A program made the translations under genes and the position numbers. Shown in pieces: positions 6,764 to 11,207 of a stretch of 11,207 bases of DNA. Below the pieces are notes generated by a model that did no database searches, was not told the origin of the DNA, and saw only the letters and a program-made list of their open reading frames with translations. The DNA is taken from positions 1-11,207 of the forward strand of contig WLGP01000014.1 in the NCBI GenBank assembly GCA_009703165.1. The letters run 5' to 3'. Source of the DNA: Actinomycetota bacterium. GTDB taxonomy: Bacteria; Actinomycetota; Actinomycetes; Nanopelagicales; Nanopelagicaceae. Every line of letters starts with the position of its first letter. Position 1 is the first letter of the stretch.

Positions 6764-7099
6764 TTAATCGTCTCCGCGTAACTTCTTCAGGGCATCTTCA
6801 AGAATCTTTGCGCCTTCAGCATCTGTGCGACGCTCTTTTACATAAGCTAAGTGGGTCTTGTAAGGAACGTTGACTACCGCACTCGGTGGATTGTTGCGAT
6901 CGCGACCTGCTGGGAGGCCGCACTTTGGGCAATCCCATTCGGCTGGAATAACAACAGTCTCTTCGACTGCAAATGAGGGACGAACTTCATGGCCATTGCC
7001 ACACCAGTAGGAGACGGTGGCGCGTTCAATCTGATCTCCGCGCTCTGCCTCGCCCATTGGGCCGGCGCCGACACGGCTTCCGCGAATTGCACTGACCAT
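6764..7099 (-). CDS. rbpA: RbpA, RNA polymerase-binding transcription factor
   Basis: RbpA is an Actinobacteria-specific factor that binds RNA polymerase and group 1/2 sigma factors and stabilises the open promoter complex. The 111 residues show the full architecture: a basic N-terminal tail beginning MVSAIRGSRVGAGPMGEAER; a small zinc-type core with C33, H37, C57 and C60 (YWCGNGHEV...WDCPKCG); a basic linker (GRDRNN); and a C-terminal sigma-interaction helix KTHLAYVKERRTDAEGAKIL with the conserved arginine pair R90/R91. An AAGGGG ribosome-binding site lies in the last codons of secG, six bases before the ATG, and the gap to the secG stop is only three bases. It is last in the glycolytic operon. 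Its stop faces the pgi stop across one base, so its terminator must lie inside pgi. Confidence 0.95.
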   Translation of the reverse strand: MVSAIRGSRVGAGPMGEAERGDQIERATVSYWCGNGHEVRPSFAVEETVVIPAEWDCPKCGLPAGRDRNNPPSAVVNVPYKTHLAYVKERRTDAEGAKILEDALKKLRGDD

Positions 7100-7102
7100 T
7101 AT

Positions 7103-7333
7103 TTACCCCTTTAAGAAGAGTGAGAGAGCAACGACTCCTGCAAACCAGAGACCGCCGACCACGATTGTGATGCGATCAAGGTTACGTTCAACGACAGAAG
7201 AGCCACCGTAATTTGATGAGATTCCTCCACCGAAGAGATCTGAGAGTCCTGCGCCTTTTCCTTTATGGAGAAGAACAAGCAGGATCATCACAACGCTGGT
7301 GACGATCAGAAAGATCGATAGTCCGAGGGCCAT
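7103..7333 (-). CDS. secG: SecG, preprotein translocase subunit
   Basis: SecG is the small membrane subunit of the SecYEG channel and assists SecA-driven protein export. The 76 residues match the family size. A first transmembrane helix (about 3-22, GLSIFLIVTSVVMILLVLL) is followed by the typical loop HKGKGAGLSDLFGGG with SSNYGGSSVVERNLDR, then a second helix (about 54-73, ITIVVGGLWFAGVVALSLFL). An AAGGAGT ribosome-binding site is spaced six bases from the ATG at 7331-7333. It lies 85 bp downstream of tpiA, the usual actinobacterial context, and three bases upstream of rbpA. Confidence 0.96.
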   Translation of the reverse strand: MALGLSIFLIVTSVVMILLVLLHKGKGAGLSDLFGGGISSNYGGSSVVERNLDRITIVVGGLWFAGVVALSLFLKG

Positions 7334-7364
7334 AGCCGTACTCCTTACTTCGTAGAGGGGAAGG

Positions 7365-7370
7365 ATACTA
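7365..7370 (-). promoter_or_regulatory. Candidate -10 box upstream of secG-rbpA
   Basis: On the minus strand this reads TAGTAT (TAnnnT pattern), placing a start near 7358 and a 25-base leader with a good ribosome-binding site before secG. No -35 match is seen. An internal promoter would let secG and rbpA be expressed apart from the glycolytic genes. Pattern only. Confidence 0.25.
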
Positions 7371-7387
7371 GATTCTCACCGAGAATC
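7371..7387. repeat. Perfect 7-bp inverted repeat in the tpiA-secG spacer
   Basis: GATTCTC and GAGAATC flank a 3-base centre (ACC on plus, GGT on minus). As RNA on the minus strand it gives a tight hairpin, but no uridine tract follows (TAGTATCC), so it is a weak terminator at best. It directly abuts a candidate -10, so an operator is also possible. Part of it could pair instead with GTGAGA (plus strand 7406-7411), an arrangement reminiscent of an attenuator; this is speculative. Confidence 0.45.
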
Positions 7388-7418
7388 CCCCACCTAAGCC
7401 TTACCGTGAGAGCCAGTA

Positions 7419-8198
7419 TTACTGCGCGTCTTGGGCGTAGAACTTGGCGATCTTGGCCAGTTCTTCAGGATCTAGGCTAGCTCCCCCGATGAGGGCGCCA
7501 TCAACATCTACTTGCTTCATGATCTCAACAATATTTGATGATTTAACTGAACCACCATAGAGAATGCGCATTGCAGCAGCAATCTCAGGAGAACCAATCT
7601 CTGCAATCTCTTCACGAATGGCCGCACATACTTCTTGTGCATCTTCAGGTGTTGCAGTCTTTCCAGTGCCGATTGCCCATACTGGTTCATAGGCGATTAC
7701 TAACTTCTTCAACTCTGGCTTTGTAAATCCTTCAAGACCGGCACGGATCTGACGAATCACATGAGAGACATGAGTGCCAGATTCGCGGATTGAAAGTTCT
7801 TCACCAACGCAGAAAATTGGAGTGAGCTCATTGGCAAGGGCTGCCTTGATCTTCTTATTGACGAGAGCATCATCTTCTTTATGAATTGCGCGACGCTCTG
7901 AATGACCGATAACAACAAAGGTGCAGCCAAGCTTTTTCAGCATTGAACCTGAGATATCGCCAGTGAACGCCCCACCTGTTTCAGGTGAGAGATCTTGTGC
8001 GCCGTAGAGAAGGCGAAGGCGATCTCCATCAACGAGTGTCTGGATTGAGCGGATATCCGTGAAAGGAGGGATGATCGCGATATCTACTTCATCGTAATCT
8101 TTATCTGAGAGCGAGTAGACGAGCTTCTGTGCAACGGCGATCGCCTCAAGGTGATTGAGGTTCATCTTCCAGTTGCCTGCCATGAGCGGCTTACGCAT
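7419..8198 (-). CDS. tpiA: Triosephosphate isomerase
   Basis: It interconverts dihydroxyacetone phosphate and glyceraldehyde-3-phosphate. The 259 residues cover a complete TIM barrel: N9 and K11 (AGNWKMN), the electrophile H99 in VIGHSERR, the catalytic base E171 in [19 protein letters not shown] with loop 6, and the phosphate-binding YGGSVKSSN (214-222) and [11 protein letters not shown]. An AGGGAG ribosome-binding site sits six bases before the ATG. It is 63 bp downstream of pgk in the same direction, with no strong terminator between them, and is followed by secG. Confidence 0.98.
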   Translation of the reverse strand: MRKPLMAGNWKMNLNHLEAIAVAQKLVYSLSDKDYDEVDIAIIPPFTDIRSIQTLVDGDRLRLLYGAQDLSPETGGAFTGDISGSMLKKLGCTFVVIGHSERRAIHKEDDALVNKKIKAALANELTPIFCVGEELSIRESGTHVSHVIRQIRAGLEGFTKPELKKLVIAYEPVWAIGTGKTATPEDAQEVCAAIREEIAEIGSPEIAAAMRILYGGSVKSSNIVEIMKQVDVDGALIGGASLDPEELAKIAKFYAQDAQ

Positions 8199-8261
8199 GC
8201 TGATCTCCCTTTACTCGCTTCATTTATTTGATCTTGCCGTTCCTATACCTGATTGTAATCT

Positions 8262-9445
8262 TTAGAGATCGAGTGCGCGCAGACCTGGCAGCTCTTTACC
8301 CTCGAGATATTCAAGGGATGCACCGCCTCCAGTGGAGATATATCCAAAATCACTATCTGCAAAGCCCAGTGCGCGTACCGCAGCAGCTGAATCTCCTCCA
8401 CCGACTACAGAGATCCCAGAGACTTTGGTCAACGCTTCTGCGACAACTTTGGTTCCGTGGGCGAAGTTTGGAAATTCAAAGACGCCCATGGGTCCATTCC
8501 AGAAGACTGTCTGGCAACTTTCGATAGCAGCTGCAAAGGCGGCAGCTGAATCTGGGCCAATATCTAGACCCATCTGATCTGCAGGGATTGCATCTGCAGA
8601 GACTGTTGTCGCAGGTGCATCGACCTTAAATTCAGGAGCTACGACAATATCTGTCGGCAGAATTAACCTCACTCCAGAGCTTTCTGCCTTTTCAATAAGT
8701 TCTTTCACTGTTGGGATGAGATCGTTTTCAACAAGAGAGCTACCGATCTCTCTGCCTTGGGCTGCAAGGAAGGTAAAGACCATTCCCCCGCCGATCGCCA
8801 TGACATCAACTTTGTTGAGAAGGGTTGCGATCACGCCAATCTTGTCTGAGACTTTAGCCCCGCCAAGGACAACTCCATATGGTCGAGCAGGATCGATTGT
8901 GAGTTTCTTAAGTACCTCAACCTCTGCGCTGACAAGAGTTCCGGCAGCATGTGGAAGAAGTTGTGGAAGATCATAGACAGATGCATGTTTACGATGAACA
9001 GCGCCAAAGCCATCGCCTACATATACATCGGCAAGTGCTGCTAGCTCTTGAGCAAATATGTGGCGCTCCGATTCATCCTTAGATGTCTCAGCGGCGCTGT
9101 ATCGAATATTTTCAAGGAGGAGAATCTCACCAGGTTGCAGTGCACTTGCTGCAGAGGTGACCTTTGCACCGGTTACCTCTCCAGGAAAGATGACGGGAGT
9201 TGCAAGGAGTTCTGAGAGACGTTTAGCAGCAGGTGCCAATGAGAGCTCCGGCTTAACTTCGCCTTTTGGGCGACCTAAGTGAGCTGCAATCACAAGGCTG
9301 GCACCTGCTGCAAGCAAAATCTTGATAGTTGGCAAGGATGCTCTGATTCGCCCATCATCTGTAATGGCTCCATCTTTCAATGGGACATTGAGATCACAGC
9401 GAAGAAAGACTCGCTTGCCAGCTACATCAAGATCCTGCAACGACA

Positions 9446-9446
<1 letters not shown>
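8262..9446 (-). CDS. pgk: Phosphoglycerate kinase
   Basis: It transfers phosphate from 1,3-bisphosphoglycerate to ADP, the first ATP-yielding step of glycolysis. The 394 residues are full length. The N-terminal substrate domain shows RCDLNVPL (R16, D18, N20), GRIRASLPT (R33, R35), HLGRPKG (56-62), R115 (LLENIRY) and GDGFGAVHRKHAS (H151, R152). The C-terminal nucleotide domain shows VLGGAKVSDKIGV (K198, K202), the GGGM turn, WNGPMGVFEF (317-325) and GGGDSAAAV (349-357). The ATG shares one base with the gap stop (TAATG) and no strong ribosome-binding site precedes it, so translation is probably coupled to gap. Confidence 0.98.
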
Positions 9447-10486
<1,040 letters not shown>

Positions 10487-10491
10487 TCTGC

Positions 10492-10503
10492 CACAGCGCT
10501 GTG
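10492..10503. promoter_or_regulatory. 12-bp perfect palindrome upstream of gap, possible operator
   Basis: CACAGCGCTGTG is its own reverse complement. It lies about 48 bp before the gap ATG and just upstream of the candidate -10, where a repressor or activator of the glycolytic operon would bind. No known operator consensus was recognised, and no regulator gene is adjacent. Confidence 0.35.
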
Positions 10504-10522
10504 TCTGGGGCCAACCTTATCA

Positions 10523-10561
10523 GGAGGCAAGGCGCGACGTCTTGCTACGCAAAAGTACTCC
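10523..10561 (-). other. Possible small branched RNA fold in the whiA-gap spacer
   Basis: The arms GGAG (10523-10526) and CTCC (10558-10561) enclose two small hairpins: GCAAG/CTTGC (10527-10531 with 10541-10545) and TAC/GTA (10546-10548 with 10555-10557). On the minus strand an extra G-U pair extends the outer stem. It could form in a gap leader if transcription starts far upstream. The stems are short, no riboswitch family was recognised, and chance is a real alternative. Confidence 0.2.
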
Positions 10562-10605
10562 CGATCACAGGTGGAATTACGCGTGAGAATTTCATTTCCT
10601 ACAGG

Positions 10606-10623
10606 ATTTTCACTAGTGAAAAT
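10606..10623. repeat. 18-bp perfect palindrome just past the whiA stop
   Basis: ATTTTCACTAGTGAAAAT is identical to its reverse complement. It begins 13 bases beyond the whiA stop and lies about 160 bp upstream of gap. As RNA it would give only a 7-bp A/U-rich stem with loop CTAG and no following uridine tract, so a classical terminator is unlikely. The length and symmetry fit a dimeric regulator's site better. No consensus recognised. Confidence 0.5.
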
Positions 10624-10635
10624 TGATGGAAGGTT

Positions 10636-11207
10636 TTATTCACCAAGGAGATCTGGAGAGAGCCCGGCTTCAGTATCGGGAATACCAAGTTCGCCCGCTC
10701 TCTTATCTGCCATCGCTAACAATCGTCGAATGCGTCCTGCGATTGCATCCTTTGTCATCGGCGGAGTAGCAAGTGATCCAAGTTCTTCAAGACTTGCTTG
10801 TCCATGACTGATGCGAAGTTCACCGGCTTCTTTGAGATGATCTGGAATCTCATCACCCAGAATCTCCATTGCGCGTTGAACTCTGGCTGCTGCAGCAACT
10901 GCTGCGCGCGCAGAGCGGCGAAGATTTGCATCATCAAAGTTTGCAAGGCGGTTAGCAGTTGCGCGTACTTCGCGGCGCATTCGTCGCTCTTCCCACGCCA
11001 AAACACTTTCATGTGCGCCAAGTCGAGTGAGCAGAACGCCAATTGCATCTCCATCACGAATGACCACACGATCTACGCCACGAACTTCGCGCGCTTTGGC
11101 AGCAATACCTAAACGGCGAGCCGCCCCTACAAGAGCGAGAGCTGCTTCAGGTCCAGGACAAGTGATTTCAAGAGATGATGAGCGACCAGGTTCTGTCAGT
11201 GAGCCAT
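10636..11207 (-). CDS. whiA: WhiA, LAGLIDADG/HTH DNA-binding regulator (C-terminal part)
   Basis: The last 189 residues are visible and the coding frame stays open to the right edge; about 140 N-terminal residues of the roughly 325-residue family are missing. The visible part begins GSLTEPGRS and continues with [20 protein letters not shown] and [21 protein letters not shown], the homing-endonuclease-like domain. [19 protein letters not shown] leads to the C-terminal helix-turn-helix [20 protein letters not shown], followed by [16 protein letters not shown]. The middle and C-terminal signatures are highly typical. WhiA is a sporulation regulator in Streptomyces but is present widely in Gram-positive bacteria, with roles in division and metabolism, so the role here is open. 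RapZ, the YvcK-like protein and UvrC would be expected to the right. The actual start is outside the window; a GTG at 11065-11067 is internal. Confidence 0.96.
   Translation of the reverse strand, partial: GSLTEPGRSSSLEITCPGPEAALALVGAARRLGIAAKAREVRGVDRVVIRDGDAIGVLLTRLGAHESVLAWEERRMRREVRATANRLANFDDANLRRSARAAVAAAARVQRAMEILGDEIPDHLKEAGELRISHGQASLEELGSLATPPMTKDAIAGRIRRLLAMADKRAGELGIPDTEAGLSPDLLGE

Noticed and set aside
10606..10623. The 18-bp palindrome as the whiA terminator
   Set aside because: The stem is A/U-rich with no uridine run after it on the minus strand, so terminator function is unlikely; kept only as an unexplained palindrome.

Overview
The window reads as chromosomal, housekeeping DNA from an actinobacterium with a compact genome. 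It carries three hallmarks of that phylum: RbpA, WhiA, and a SufR repressor heading a suf operon. The gene order sufB-sufR / ctaA / tkt-tal-pgi / rbpA-secG-tpiA-pgk-gap / whiA matches the well-known actinobacterial carbon-metabolism neighbourhood (compare the Streptomyces and Mycobacterium tkt-tal-zwf-opcA-devB and secG-tpi-pgk-gap-whiA regions). Base composition is close to half GC by eye, much lower than in Streptomyces or Mycobacterium. Genes abut or overlap by 1-4 bases and no intergenic gap reaches 200 bp. Together this suggests a streamlined lineage, for example freshwater acI / Nanopelagicales (Planktophila-like). The taxonomic placement is inference.

Layout. Positions 1-1129 (minus) hold the start of a suf iron-sulfur assembly operon: sufR, then sufB with a one-base TAATG overlap; sufB runs off the left edge. 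A 70-bp divergent promoter region (1130-1199) separates it from a plus-strand run: ctaA (heme A synthase), tkt (transketolase), tal (transaldolase) and pgi (a glucose-6-phosphate isomerase of the type found in Tal-Pgi fusion proteins). These are packed with a 30-bp gap, an ATGA overlap and a TAGTG overlap. The pgi stop faces the rbpA stop across a single base. The minus-strand operon gap-pgk-tpiA-secG-rbpA fills 6764-10444. Upstream of gap is a 191-bp spacer with several palindromes, and then the 3' part of whiA, which runs off the right edge.

How the genes fit together. pgi, tpiA, gap and pgk are core steps of glycolysis/gluconeogenesis. tkt and tal connect them to pentose phosphates through fructose-6-phosphate and glyceraldehyde-3-phosphate. 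The oxidative pentose-phosphate genes (zwf, opcA, pgl), which relatives usually carry between pgi/tal and rbpA/secG, are not here: the two operons meet exactly where they would lie. ctaA and the suf genes serve respiratory-chain cofactors. secG and rbpA are house-keeping passengers of the glycolytic operon.

I found no mobile element, CRISPR array, tRNA/rRNA or unknown gene cassette, and nothing I would call an undescribed system. The observations most worth checking are a strong hairpin inside the end of pgi that looks like the intrinsic terminator of the opposing operon, the apparent absence of zwf-opcA-pgl, and unexplained palindromes in the whiA-gap, tpiA-secG and sufR-ctaA spacers.
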